A stretch of 53,597 nt of DNA, taken from the NCBI RefSeq assembly GCF_002095315.1, contig NZ_MLFN01000026.1:1-53597 (forward strand), written 5' to 3'. Position 1 is the first letter of the stretch, and each line of letters opens with the position of its first letter. This document shows positions 28,236 to 37,931 of this stretch, piece after piece. The notes under the pieces were generated by a model. The model ran no database searches and was not told where the DNA came from. It worked only from the letters and a program-made list of their open reading frames with translations. Both the position numbers and the translations under genes were made by a program. The DNA comes from Pantoea conspicua (GTDB lineage Bacteria > Pseudomonadota > Gammaproteobacteria > Enterobacterales > Enterobacteriaceae).

Positions 28236-29162
28236 TTACCGCTGCAATAACGCGCCAGGCTGCAGTGCATCGCGAACAAAGGGCAGATGTTCGCAGGCAT
28301 GCTGGCGGGCAAAGCGGATAAAGGCTTCCAGCACCGGCTGACGCTGCTCGCCATCCCGCACCGCGGCATAAAGACGGCTCCACAGCCCGTCGCCCAGCGT
28401 TTTGGTCACCACCAGTCCCTGCTTCTCAAAACTCTCCACCACCCAGTGCGGCAGCGCTGCAATGCCCATCCGCGCCGAGACCATCTGGATCATCAGCAGG
28501 GTGTTATCGACGTTTTTCAGCGCCGGGCTGACGCCTGCCGGTTGCAGAAAGTGACGCCAGATATCGAGGCGCTGACGCTGTACCGGATAGATCATCAGCA
28601 CCTCGTCGGCCAGATCCTCGGGGGCGATATGTTCAACCTGCGCCAGCGGATGATCCGGTGCCAGCACCAGACGGACTTCAAAATCAAACATTGGCGAATA
28701 GAACAGCCCGGAACGCGCCAGGATATCGGAAGTCAGCACCACATCCAGCTCGCCCTGCTGCAGTGCAGGCTGGGGATCAAAAGTGACGCCTGATTTGAAA
28801 TCCATCACCACCTGCGGCCAGCTCTGACGGAAATTATCCAGCGCCGGCGTCAGCCACTGGATGCAGCTGTGGCACTCAATCGCCACCCGCAGGGTGGTCT
28901 GCTGTGGCTCATGGCAGGCCTGCAACGCCTGCTGGATCTGCGGCAGCACCTGTTCGGCCAGCTGCAGCAGAATGTCGCCCTGTGGCGTGAAGCGCAGCGG
29001 CTGACTTTTGCGCACGAACAGGCGGAATCCCAGCCGCTGTTCCAGATCGCTGAACTGGTGAGACAACGCCGATTGCGTCTGATGAAGCTGGGATGCCGCC
29101 GCCGCCAGCGAACCTGTATTACGCAGAGCCTGAAGCGTCCGCAGGTGCTTGAGTTCGATCAT
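28236..29162 (-). CDS. metR: Methionine regulator MetR
   Basis: 308 aa LysR-type activator. N-terminal winged helix ([35 protein letters not shown]), then the homocysteine-binding domain including [15 protein letters not shown]. Activates metE and metH with homocysteine as co-inducer and represses itself. Divergent from metE with 138 bases between. A near-consensus MetR site TGAG-AGTCC-TTCA overlaps its own start codon (29162-29174). Confidence 0.96.
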   Translation of the reverse strand: MIELKHLRTLQALRNTGSLAAAASQLHQTQSALSHQFSDLEQRLGFRLFVRKSQPLRFTPQGDILLQLAEQVLPQIQQALQACHEPQQTTLRVAIECHSCIQWLTPALDNFRQSWPQVVMDFKSGVTFDPQPALQQGELDVVLTSDILARSGLFYSPMFDFEVRLVLAPDHPLAQVEHIAPEDLADEVLMIYPVQRQRLDIWRHFLQPAGVSPALKNVDNTLLMIQMVSARMGIAALPHWVVESFEKQGLVVTKTLGDGLWSRLYAAVRDGEQRQPVLEAFIRFARQHACEHLPFVRDALQPGALLQR

Positions 29163-29234
29163 GAGAGTCCTTCACATCGAAAATGAACATATTGCGCTTG
29201 AGGAACATACAGTACCCGCAGATTATAGCGGTGT

Positions 29235-29258
29235 AAACATCTGGACGGCTAAACATCT
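29235..29258. promoter_or_regulatory. Tandem met boxes (MetJ operator) before metE
   Basis: Three adjacent 8-mers AAACATCT, GGACGGCT, AAACATCT each match AGACGTCT at 6 of 8 positions, the tandem arrangement MetJ needs for cooperative binding. They lie 42-66 bases before the metE start, so MetJ with S-adenosylmethionine would repress metE and possibly metR. Confidence 0.75.
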
Positions 29259-29300
29259 TTGGCTGTCAGCCAAAGTGAAAGATTATCTGGAGAACAGCGA

Positions 29301-31570
29301 ATGACAATCCTCAACCATACCCTCGGTTTTCCCCGTGTTGGCCTGCGTCGTGAACTGAAAAAAGCGCAGGAGAGCTACTGGGCCGGTAACAGCAGCCAGC
29401 AGGATTTGCAGGCGGTGGGCCGTGAGCTGCGGGCGCGTCACTGGCAGCAACAGAAAGAGGCGGGTATCGATCTGCTGCCGGTGGGTGATTTCGCCTGGTA
29501 CGATCATGTGCTGACCACCAGCCTGATGCTGGGCAACGTGCCGGCGCGTCATCAGAATAAAGACGGTTCGGTTGATCTGGATACGCTGTTCCGTCTGGGC
29601 CGTGGCCGGGCACCCAGCGGTGAGCCTGCGGCGGCGGCCGAGATGACCAAATGGTTTAACACCAACTACCACTACATCGTGCCAGAGTTCACCCAGGGCC
29701 AGAGCTTCAGACTGGCCTGGACCCAGCTACTGGAAGAAGTCGACGAAGCGCTGGCGCTGGGCCACAACATCAAGCCGGTGCTGCTGGGACCGGTGACGTA
29801 TCTGTGGCTGGGTAAGGTGAAAGGCGAGCCGTTTGACCGTCTGTCGCTGCTTAACGATATCCTGCCGGTCTACCAGCAGGTGCTGGCGGAACTGGCGAAA
29901 CGTGACATCGAATGGGTTCAGATTGATGAACCGGCGCTGGCGCTGGAGCTGCCGCAAGCGTGGCGTGAGGCGTTCAAACCCGCCTTTGATGCGCTACAGG
30001 GGCAGAGTAAACTGCTGCTGACCACCTATTTCGACAGTATCGGACAGAACATTGAGGTGATTCGTGAACTGCCGGTGCAGGGACTGCATGTCGATCTGGT
30101 GCATGGCCGGGATGATATTCAGCAACTGAATCAGCAATTACCGGCCAGCTGGTTGCTGTCGCTGGGGGTGATCAACGGACGTAACGTCTGGCGCGCCGAT
30201 TTGAGCCGCTGGTTTGCGCGTCTGCAGCCGCTGATCGCTCAGCGCGCGCAACTGTGGATTGGTTCCTCCTGTTCGCTGCTGCACAGTCCGATCGATCTGA
30301 GCGTGGAGACCCGGCTGGATGAGGAAGTAAAAAGCTGGTTCGCCTTTGCGCTGCAGAAATGCACCGAGCTTTCGCTGCTAACCCAGGCACTCAACCACAA
30401 CGATGCCGTTTCACTGGAGGCCTGGAGCGCGCCGATTCGTGCCCGTGCTCACTCCAGTCGCGTGCATAACGCCGCGGTCAGTCAGCGTTTGCAGGCCATC
30501 ACGCCGCAGGACAGCGAGCGTCACAGCCGCTACAGCGAGCGGGCAAAACACAGCGTCAGCGGTTTAATCTGCCTGCCTGGCCAACCACGACTATCGGTTC
30601 TTTCCCGCAGACGCCGGACATTCGCGGCCTGCGTCTCGATTTCAAACAGGGCCGCCTCGACAGTCATCATTACCGCACCGGCATCGCTGAACATATCAGA
30701 CAGGCGATCACAGAGCAGGAGCGGCTGGGACTGGATGTGCTGGTGCATGGCGAAGCGGAACGCAACGATATGGTTGAATACTTCGGCGAGCATCTGGATG
30801 GGTTTGTTTTCACCCAGAATGGCTGGGTACAGAGCTATGGCTCGCGCTGCGTGAAACCGCCGGTGATCATCGGTGACGTCAGCCGGCCGGAAGCGATTAC
30901 CGTTGAGTGGGCGAAGTATGCCCAGTCGCTGACCGACAAACCGGTGAAAGGGATGCTGACTGGCCCGGTGACGATTCTGTGCTGGTCTTTCCCGCGCGAA
31001 GATGTGTCGCGTGAAACCATCGCGAAACAGATTGCACTGGCGCTGCGTGATGAAGTGGCCGATCTGGAAAAAGCCGGTATTGGCATTATCCAGATTGATG
31101 AACCGGCGCTGCGCGAAGGGTTGCCACTGCATCAGTCTGACTGGGCAGCCTATCTGAGCTGGGCGGTGGAGGCTTTTCGCCTGAATGCCGCGGTGGCCCG
31201 GGATGAAACCCAGATCCACACCCATATGTGTTACTGCGAGTTTAACGACATCATGGATTCTATCGCTGCGCTGGATGCGGATGTGATTACCATTGAAACC
31301 TCGCGCTCCGACATGGATCTTCTGGCGTCGTTTGAACACTTTGACTATCCGAATGAAATCGGTCCGGGCGTCTACGATATTCATTCACCTAACGTACCGA
31401 GCGTCGAGTGGATGGAAGCGCTGTTACGCAAAGCGGCGAAGCGTATCCCGGAAGCGCGTTTGTGGGTGAATCCGGACTGCGGGCTGAAAACACGCGGCTG
31501 GACCGAGACGCGACAGGCGCTGGCAAACATGGTGACGGCGGCGAAGAAGCTGCGTGATGAAACAGCATAA
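29301..31570 (+). CDS. metE: Cobalamin-independent methionine synthase, frame broken once
   Basis: Transfers methyl from methyltetrahydropteroyl-triglutamate to homocysteine. N-terminal half [21 protein letters not shown]-terminal half carries the zinc ligands in [15 protein letters not shown] and [11 protein letters not shown]. The frame shifts by -1 between 30539 and 30549 (GAGCGGGCAAAACA): upstream frame runs to 30854 with nonsense, and the correct C-terminus resumes in the other frame ([14 protein letters not shown] onward). One restored base, e.g. in the G or A run, gives 756 aa (E. coli 753). Everything else is conserved, so an undercalled base is more likely than a dead gene. Start has a GGAGA site. 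Confidence 0.92.
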
Positions 31571-31604
31571 AAACGGGTCAGAACGGCGAGGCTGATACGA
31601 TATC

Positions 31605-31629
31605 GGGGCGCACAGGCGCCCCTTTTTTT
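31605..31629 (+). terminator. metE terminator
   Basis: GGGGCGC-ACAG-GCGCCCC followed by seven T, 35 bases after the metE stop. Confidence 0.9.
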
Positions 31630-31631
31630 GC

Positions 31632-32465
31632 TTATTGCGACGCGACGCCATACTGCCTGAACCAGGCCAGCATCCGCGCCCAGCCATCACTGGCTGATTC
31701 GGCATGGTAGCTCGGACGGTAGTCAGCATTAAACGCATGTCCGGCGTCGGGATAGACGATGATCTCCGCGGTGGCATTGGCAGCGTGCAGCGCCTGACGC
31801 ATCTGCTCAACACTCTCCAGTGGAATCCCCTCATCCTGGCCACCGTATAAGCCTAAGACCGGGGCGCTAAGATCGACGGCGACATCGATAGGATGCTTCT
31901 GCTGCTTCATGGTGCGATCGCCGAGCAGTCGTCCATACCAGGCGACGGCCGCGCGCAGCTGCGGATTGTGTGCCGCATAGAGCCAGCTGATGCGGCCGCC
32001 CCAGCAGAACCCGGTAATACCCATGCGCCGGATATCACCGCCGTTACGCGCCGCCCAGTTGGCAGCATGATCAAGGTCGGACAGCACCTGTGTGTCGGGG
32101 ACTTTGCTCACCAGCTCGCTGAACAGGGTTGGAATATCGTGGTAATCGTTGGGATCGCCTTCGCGGAAGTAGAGTTCCGGGGCGATAGCCAGATAGCCTT
32201 CCAGCGCCAGACGGCGGCAGATATCACGGATGTGCTCATGTACGCCAAATATCTCCTGCACCACCAGCACCACCGGCAGCGGACCTTCGGCGGATTTCGG
32301 TCTGGCATAAAAGGCGGGCATGTTTTCGCCCTGGCTTGGCACTGAGGTCTCACCGGCGTGAATCGCCGGACTGTCGGTAATAATGGTGGTGGAAGCGGTG
32401 GGCAGAACGGCAGGCGCAAAGGTCCCTGCCGCGGCTTTTTGTGTCATATTATCACTGGTTTTCAT
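31632..32465 (-). CDS. ysgA: Dienelactone hydrolase family protein YsgA
   Basis: 277 aa (E. coli 271). Alpha/beta hydrolase with the cysteine nucleophile in [14 protein letters not shown], and Asp/His in [11 protein letters not shown] and [33 protein letters not shown] is the conserved N-terminal block. Physiological substrate unknown. The start at 32465 has GGAGAG just upstream; an ATG at 32447 is the alternative. Divergent from udp. Confidence 0.93.
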   Translation of the reverse strand: MKTSDNMTQKAAAGTFAPAVLPTASTTIITDSPAIHAGETSVPSQGENMPAFYARPKSAEGPLPVVLVVQEIFGVHEHIRDICRRLALEGYLAIAPELYFREGDPNDYHDIPTLFSELVSKVPDTQVLSDLDHAANWAARNGGDIRRMGITGFCWGGRISWLYAAHNPQLRAAVAWYGRLLGDRTMKQQKHPIDVAVDLSAPVLGLYGGQDEGIPLESVEQMRQALHAANATAEIIVYPDAGHAFNADYRPSYHAESASDGWARMLAWFRQYGVASQ

Positions 32466-32640
32466 TATTCTCTCCGTGCAAGCAATGGCGCAATCACGTA
32501 ACTATAGCCTGGCTGGATACCGTGCGAGCCAGGCGTCGGGTAACAGAGTCAGCAGCGGACAATACCATCCACCTCTTTAACATTGTGATGATGTCGACAC
32601 AGCCCCGACGAACGCAATGTCAGCGAAACCGATATGATAT

Positions 32641-32656
32641 TGTGATAAGCATCACA
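32641..32656. promoter_or_regulatory. CRP site 2 of udp
   Basis: TGTGA-TAAGCA-TCACA, a perfect consensus CRP site, centred 93.5 bases before the predicted udp start of transcription (about 32742). Confidence 0.88.
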
Positions 32657-32692
32657 TTGTTTTTAGTGATAAATGTAACTTTCATTTTCTTC

Positions 32693-32708
32693 GGTGAATG
32701 CTGTCACA
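32693..32708. promoter_or_regulatory. CRP site 1 of udp
   Basis: GGTGA-ATGCTG-TCACA, 9 of 10 consensus positions, centred at -41.5 relative to a start near 32742 set by TAGAGT (32730-32735). Spacing of exactly 52 bases to site 2 is the E. coli udp layout, in which CytR binds between the two CRP dimers. Confidence 0.85.
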
Positions 32709-32767
32709 TATTTATTGGGCGCGCTGACGTAGAGTGACGCGCTATCTTCCCTTAACAGGAGTCTGAA

Positions 32768-33529
32768 ATGACACAGTCTGACGTTTTCCATCTGGGCCTG
32801 ACGAAAGCCGATCTGCAGGGCGCCACCCTGGCGATTGTACCCGGCGATCCGGAGCGCGTGAAGAAGATTGCCGGACTGATGGAGGATGCCACGCATCTGG
32901 CCTCACACCGCGAATTTACCAGCTGGCTGGCTAAACTGGACGGCAAACCGGTGGTGGTCTGCTCAACCGGCATCGGCGGGCCTTCAACCTCTATTGCGGT
33001 TGAAGAGCTGGCGCAGCTTGGCGTACGCACCTTCCTGCGCGTGGGCACCACCGGCGCTATCCAGCCACACATCAATGTCGGTGATGTGCTGGTAACCACC
33101 GGGTCAGTGCGTCTCGATGGCGCCAGCCTGCATTTCGCGCCGATGGAGTTCCCGGCCGTGGCCGACTTTGCCTGTACCACGGCACTGGTAGCGGCGGCAG
33201 AAGCCTGCGGCGCGAAGACCCATATCGGCATCACCGCCTCCTCTGACACCTTCTATCCGGGCCAGGAACGCTATGATACCGTCTCTGGCCGCGTAGTCAG
33301 TCGCTTCAAGGGATCAATGAAAGAGTGGCAGGAGATGGGCGTCCTCAACTATGAGATGGAATCCGCTACACTGTTAACCATGTGCGCCAGCCAGGGGCTG
33401 CGAGCTGGCATGGTGGCGGGCGTGATCGTTAACCGTACCCAGAAAGAGATCCCGGATGCGGTGACGATGAAACAGACCGAAAGCGATGCGGTAAAAATTG
33501 TGGTTGAAGCGGCCCGCCGCTTGTTATAA
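32768..33529 (+). CDS. udp: Uridine phosphorylase
   Basis: 253 aa (E. coli 253). Splits uridine with phosphate into uracil and ribose-1-phosphate. Signatures [48 protein letters not shown] and the substrate-contact segment [12 protein letters not shown]. Good AACAGGAG ribosome site. Controlled by two CRP sites, with CytR expected between them. A long inverted repeat (GGCAGCAGG / CCTGCTGCC, 33543-33591) follows the stop. Confidence 0.97.
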   Translation: MTQSDVFHLGLTKADLQGATLAIVPGDPERVKKIAGLMEDATHLASHREFTSWLAKLDGKPVVVCSTGIGGPSTSIAVEELAQLGVRTFLRVGTTGAIQPHINVGDVLVTTGSVRLDGASLHFAPMEFPAVADFACTTALVAAAEACGAKTHIGITASSDTFYPGQERYDTVSGRVVSRFKGSMKEWQEMGVLNYEMESATLLTMCASQGLRAGMVAGVIVNRTQKEIPDAVTMKQTESDAVKIVVEAARRLL

Positions 33530-33627
33530 CCCTTACTGTCAGGCAGCAGGTTAACGGGCCAGACATAAGGCCTGCCTGCTGCCGGATAGCTCCGGCGCAG
33601 CCTTTCAACGGAATCTGAGAGTGCCCG

Positions 33628-34895
33628 ATGCGCAAGACTATTCCCGTTCGTCGTCCCGCCGTTAACCTGAATCCCGTTGCGCTCAATGCCCGTCTTGAGA
33701 GCAGTGCCGCACAGTTTCGCGCCGCCATGCAGCAGGGCGATTATGCGCAGGCTGCCCGCTACTGCGAAGAGGTGCTGCGCTATCAGCCCCATCAGATGCA
33801 GGTACTGAGCGACTACGCGCTCTGTCTGATGCGTCTCGGTCAGCATCACAAAGCCTACAAAACCTACCAGAAAATTTATCAGTCACCGCCGGCGGTGCGC
33901 ACCAGCGCGTCAGACACCTGGCTGGATGGCCTGACAGAAGTGTGTGGCTGGCTGGATAAGCAGGATGAGGTGGCGCGTTACGGCCTGGAATCGTTGCAGC
34001 AAGCGGACGCCCGTTTTCGGCAGGGCACGCGGGTTGCGTTTCCCGCTGCGCAGCCCGAGCCGATCGACCTCAGCCAGCCGCAGCAGAATGTGATCGCCTT
34101 CAGCCTGTACGGCGACCAGCCGCGCTACTGCGAGACCCTGATCAAAAACGTGGAGGTGACGCCCGAGCTTTATCCGGGCTGGCTGTGTCGCATCTATCTG
34201 GATGACAGCGTGCCACAGCATGTCTGGCAACGGCTCGATCAACCGCACGTTCAACGGGTCGATATGTCCCGGGAAAAAACGCTGTTCCCGACGCTGTGGC
34301 GCTTTCTGGTGATGGACGATCCCGGCGTGAAACGCTTTATCGTCCGCGATGCCGACTCGTTGCTCTCCGAGCGTGAGGTGGCGGCGGTCAATGCCTGGCT
34401 GGCATCGCCTTACTGGTTCCATCATATGCGTGACTACTTCTCCCATACCGAGCTGCTGCTGGCAGGCATGTGGGGCGGCTGTCACGGTGTTTTTCTGCAG
34501 GTCGAACAGACAATGCGCGAATTTATTGCGCAATACCGCGGTAGCGAACGCTTTACCGATCAGTTTTTTCTCAAGACGGCGCTGTGGCCAACGGTGCGTG
34601 AAAGTGTTCTTAACCATGATGAACTGTTTCATTTTCATCAGGCGCAGCGTGGCCAGCACATCCACCGGTGCGCTGGCAGATGCCGCGATTTCACGTCGGC
34701 AGCAATGTTGGCTTTGCCAGCCTGACCGGCCCATCCCATGCCGCCAACGGTGCCCGTCAGCATATAGAAATTAGCGGTGACGGCAAAAGCTGGCACTACC
34801 CGGCCCAGGTAAAAAACGGTCAATGGCTGCTGCCCATGCCCTATTTCCTGATTGAGGAGTGGCAGGCCGGAAAGCTGTCGGTGACCGTGCGGTAA
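33628..34895 (+). CDS. TPR / [23 protein letters not shown] protein, frame broken once
   Basis: I do not recognise a named gene. N-terminal part (about 20-100) looks like tetratricopeptide repeats (DYAQAARYCEEVLRYQPHQ, DYALCLMRLGQHHKAYKTY). The middle and C-terminal part (about 150-340) resembles a nucleotide-sugar-type transferase fold, with FIVRDADSLLSERE (possible DxD metal site), then ASPYWFHHMRD and ELLLAGMWGGCHGVF. The frame shifts by -1 near 34650 (CGTGG, likely CGTTGG): the read frame stops at 34725, while the other frame continues (RWQMPRFHVGSNVGFASL) to 34895, giving 422 aa when joined. E. coli has no gene between udp and rmuC. No signal peptide or membrane segment. Confidence 0.72.
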
Positions 34896-34980
34896 GTGTT
34901 TGAGTGCCGGTAAATATATCTGGACATTCATACAGTGCGACTCTACCTTTTCCCTCAGCAGCTTGAGTCGCGGGGAAATC

Positions 34981-36480
34981 ATGGATCAGCATATCATTAT
35001 CAGCCTCTGCCTGGCGCTCGCCGGAGCAGGGATTGGCTGGATGCTGGCACAGTTACGTGCCGGGCATCAGGCCGCCAGTTTCTTAACTGAGCGCCGTCTG
35101 CTGGAAGAGGCGCAACAGCGCCAGCAGCAGCAGATGGAACAGCTTCAGCAGCAGGCACAGCAGCGTGAACAGGAGTTACGCCAGCTGCATGGCGCACTGA
35201 GTGGCGCCAATGAACGTCTGCAACAGCTCGACTACTGGCGCAACGAAAGCGAACAGCTTAATCGGGAACTGCGCAACCAGCTGGAGGTTAACAGTGCTCA
35301 GGAAGCGGAACTGCGAGAAGTGACCATCCGCCTTGAAGAGACCCGCTTCGCTGCCGAAGCGAAGCAGCGTCTGCTGACCAACAGCGAGCAACGCCTCAGC
35401 GCCCAGTTTGAAAATCTTGCCAACCGTATCTTTGAAAACAGCGGCCGCCGCGTCGATGAGCAGAATCGCCAGAGCCTGGACGGGCTGATTGGCCCGCTGC
35501 GTGAACAGCTGGATGGCTTCCGGCGTCAGGTGAATGAGAGCTTCGGCGCAGAAGCGCGTGAACGGCATACCCTGACCCACGAAATCCGTCAGTTACAGCA
35601 GCTCAACGCGCAAATGGCGCAGGAAGCGCTCAACCTCACCAAAGCGCTGAAAGGCGACAATAAGATTCAGGGCAACTGGGGTGAAGTGGTGCTCAGCCGG
35701 GTGCTGGAAGCCTCCGGGTTGCGTGAAGGCTATGAGTATGAAACCCAGGTCAGCATTCAGTCTGAGCAGCAGGGCAGGATGCAGCCGGATGTGATTGTTC
35801 GTCTGCCGCAGGGTAAAGATGTGGTGGTGGATGCCAAAATGACGCTGGTCGCCTACGAACGTTACTTCAATGCGGAAGATGAGGTTGAGCGTGAGCAGGC
35901 GATTCAGGAACATGTCAGCGCGATGCGCAGTCACATTCGCCTGCTGGGGCGTAAAGATTATCAACAATTGCCCGGTTTACGCTCGCTCGATTATGTGTTG
36001 ATGTTTATCCCGGTCGAGCCAGCCTTTTTGCTGGCGATCGATCGCCAGCCAGAGCTGATTGGCGAGGCGCTGCAGCAAAATATCATGCTGGTCAGCCCGA
36101 CCACGCTGCTGGTGGCGCTGCGTACCATTAATAATCTGTGGCGTTACGAGCATCAGAGTCGCAATGCGCAGCGTATCGCTGACCGGGCGACCCGGCTGTA
36201 TGACAAGATGCGGCTGTTTGTCGATGACATGAGCGGCATTGGTCACAGCCTGGATAAGGCGCAAATCAGCTACCGTGAAGCGATGAAAAAGCTGGCCGAA
36301 GGGCGCGGCAACCTGATTGCGCAGACGGAAGGTTTTCGTGCGCTGGGGGTCGAGGTTAAACGTTCGATTAATCCTCAGCTGGTGGAGCGGGCAATGCCGG
36401 AACGTCCGGCTGCCGATGAGCAGGATCATGACGACGACACGGATGACAGTGACATGCGTGTGAGACGCCTCCACGAATAG
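34981..36480 (+). CDS. rmuC: RmuC, DNA recombination limiting protein
   Basis: 499 aa (E. coli 475). One N-terminal membrane segment (about 3-22), a Gln/Glu/Arg-rich coiled coil (about 35-170), then the RmuC domain with QGNWGEVVLSRVLEASGL, PDVIVRLPQGKDVVVDAK and FIPVEPAF, a nuclease-like fold. Loss of RmuC raises rearrangements at short inverted repeats. Start at 34981 has CGGGGA upstream. The acidic C-terminal tail (EQDHDDDTDDSD) is variable. Confidence 0.95.
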   Translation: MDQHIIISLCLALAGAGIGWMLAQLRAGHQAASFLTERRLLEEAQQRQQQQMEQLQQQAQQREQELRQLHGALSGANERLQQLDYWRNESEQLNRELRNQLEVNSAQEAELREVTIRLEETRFAAEAKQRLLTNSEQRLSAQFENLANRIFENSGRRVDEQNRQSLDGLIGPLREQLDGFRRQVNESFGAEARERHTLTHEIRQLQQLNAQMAQEALNLTKALKGDNKIQGNWGEVVLSRVLEASGLREGYEYETQVSIQSEQQGRMQPDVIVRLPQGKDVVVDAKMTLVAYERYFNAEDEVEREQAIQEHVSAMRSHIRLLGRKDYQQLPGLRSLDYVLMFIPVEPAFLLAIDRQPELIGEALQQNIMLVSPTTLLVALRTINNLWRYEHQSRNAQRIADRATRLYDKMRLFVDDMSGIGHSLDKAQISYREAMKKLAEGRGNLIAQTEGFRALGVEVKRSINPQLVERAMPERPAADEQDHDDDTDDSDMRVRRLHE

Positions 36481-36555
36481 TATGGGCGTAGCGTGCCTGA
36501 CTTCCGTGACTCTGATACACTTCGGGAAGTATTGTTTGTGGAGCAGGTAAAACCG

Positions 36556-37314
36556 ATGGCAGATGAATCACAGCAGGAAACCACCCATTTTGGCTTTCAG
36601 ACGGTCGCCAAAAGCGAAAAAGCCGACAAAGTTGCGGATGTGTTTCACTCCGTAGCGGCAAAATATGACCTGATGAACGATTTGATGTCCTTTGGCGTCC
36701 ATCGTATCTGGAAGCGTTTTACCATTGACAGCAGCGGTGTACGTCGCGGTCAGCGCGTACTGGATCTGGCCGGCGGTACCGGCGATCTGACGGCTAAATT
36801 TTCTCGCCTGGTGGGCGAAACTGGCCAGGTTGTGCTGGCTGATATCAACAGTTCGATGCTGAAGATGGGCCGCGAAAAACTGCGCAATCTTGGCGTGGTC
36901 GGTAACGTGAATTACGTCCAGGCCAATGCAGAAGCCCTGCCGTTCCCGGATAACTACTTCGACTGCATCACCATCTCCTTTGGTTTACGTAACGTAACGG
37001 AAAAAGAGAAGGCGCTGGCCTCGATGTTCCGTGTGCTGAAGCCGGGTGGGCGCTTACTGGTGCTGGAGTTCTCCAAACCGGTGATCGATCCGCTGAGCAA
37101 AGCCTATGATGCCTACTCATTCCATATTCTGCCGCGCATCGGGCAACTGGTGGCGCAGGACGCTGAGAGCTATCGCTATCTGGCCGAATCGATCCGTATG
37201 CATCCCGATCAGGAAACCCTGAAAGCGATGATGAACGACGTCGGGTTTGAAAATACCACTTACTCCAATATGACCGGCGGCATTGTGGCCTTACACCGTG
37301 GATTTAAGTTCTGA
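36556..37314 (+). CDS. ubiE: UbiE/MenG C-methyltransferase
   Basis: 252 aa (E. coli 251). Methylates the ring of demethylmenaquinol and of 2-polyprenyl-6-methoxy-benzoquinol with S-adenosylmethionine. Motif [15 protein letters not shown], then [16 protein letters not shown] and [13 protein letters not shown]. The start at 36556 is chosen by the family; the frame extends 21 codons upstream. First gene of the ubiE-ubiJ-ubiB set. Confidence 0.97.
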   Translation: MADESQQETTHFGFQTVAKSEKADKVADVFHSVAAKYDLMNDLMSFGVHRIWKRFTIDSSGVRRGQRVLDLAGGTGDLTAKFSRLVGETGQVVLADINSSMLKMGREKLRNLGVVGNVNYVQANAEALPFPDNYFDCITISFGLRNVTEKEKALASMFRVLKPGGRLLVLEFSKPVIDPLSKAYDAYSFHILPRIGQLVAQDAESYRYLAESIRMHPDQETLKAMMNDVGFENTTYSNMTGGIVALHRGFKF

Positions 37315-37319
37315 GTGAG

Positions 37320-37931
37320 ATGGTAATGAAGCTAACGCCCTTGATTACCGCGGGCCTGGAAACAGCGCTGAACCGCATGTTGTATCGCGATCGCGGCCTG
37401 AAGGCGGCACGGCAGCGTCTGACCGGTAAGGTCCTGATGCTGCGTCTGAGCGAGTTTTCCCATCCGCTGGTGCTGGTGTTCAGTGATCAGCAGCTGGATG
37501 TGCTGGCTGACTGGCAGGACAACAGTGACTGCACGGTGATTACTTCGCTGAAAACGTTGCCGAAGCTACGCGACCGCCAGCAACTGACGCCGCTGATTCG
37601 TAGCGGTGAGTTGCAGGTGGAGGGCGATTTGCAGGTGGTGCAGCAGTTTTCTGCACTGATGGATCTGGCCGAGCTGGATCCGGCAGAGTACCTGGCACCG
37701 TGGGTCGGTGATATCGCGGCCCAGGGCATCAGTCAGGGCGCGCAGCGGGTATTTCGTCTGGTGAAAGGCGAAGTCGGGCGTCGGCAGGATGACCTCGGTC
37801 AGGTACTGACCGAAGAGTGGCGTGTCGCGCCGGGCTCGCTCGAATTAGCCTGGTTTTCTGAGGAGGTTGACGCGATGGAACGTTCGCTTGAGGCGCTTAA
37901 TGCGCGTCTGGCGCAGCTGGAGGCAAAATGA
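37320..37931 (+). CDS. ubiJ: Ubiquinone accessory factor UbiJ
   Basis: 203 aa (E. coli 201). SCP2-type lipid-binding domain in the N-terminal two thirds and a helical C-terminus ([28 protein letters not shown] coil). Part of the soluble Ubi complex that handles ubiquinone intermediates with UbiK. The ATG at 37326 is an alternative start, giving [10 protein letters not shown] as in relatives. Its stop overlaps the ubiB start (ATGA). E. coli carries the small RNA EsrE inside this gene; I cannot confirm one here. Confidence 0.93.
   Translation: MVMKLTPLITAGLETALNRMLYRDRGLKAARQRLTGKVLMLRLSEFSHPLVLVFSDQQLDVLADWQDNSDCTVITSLKTLPKLRDRQQLTPLIRSGELQVEGDLQVVQQFSALMDLAELDPAEYLAPWVGDIAAQGISQGAQRVFRLVKGEVGRRQDDLGQVLTEEWRVAPGSLELAWFSEEVDAMERSLEALNARLAQLEAK

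Noticed and set aside
30737..31570. Separate short MetE-like protein
   Set aside because: It is the second half of metE after the frame break, not an independent gene; no ribosome site or own promoter.
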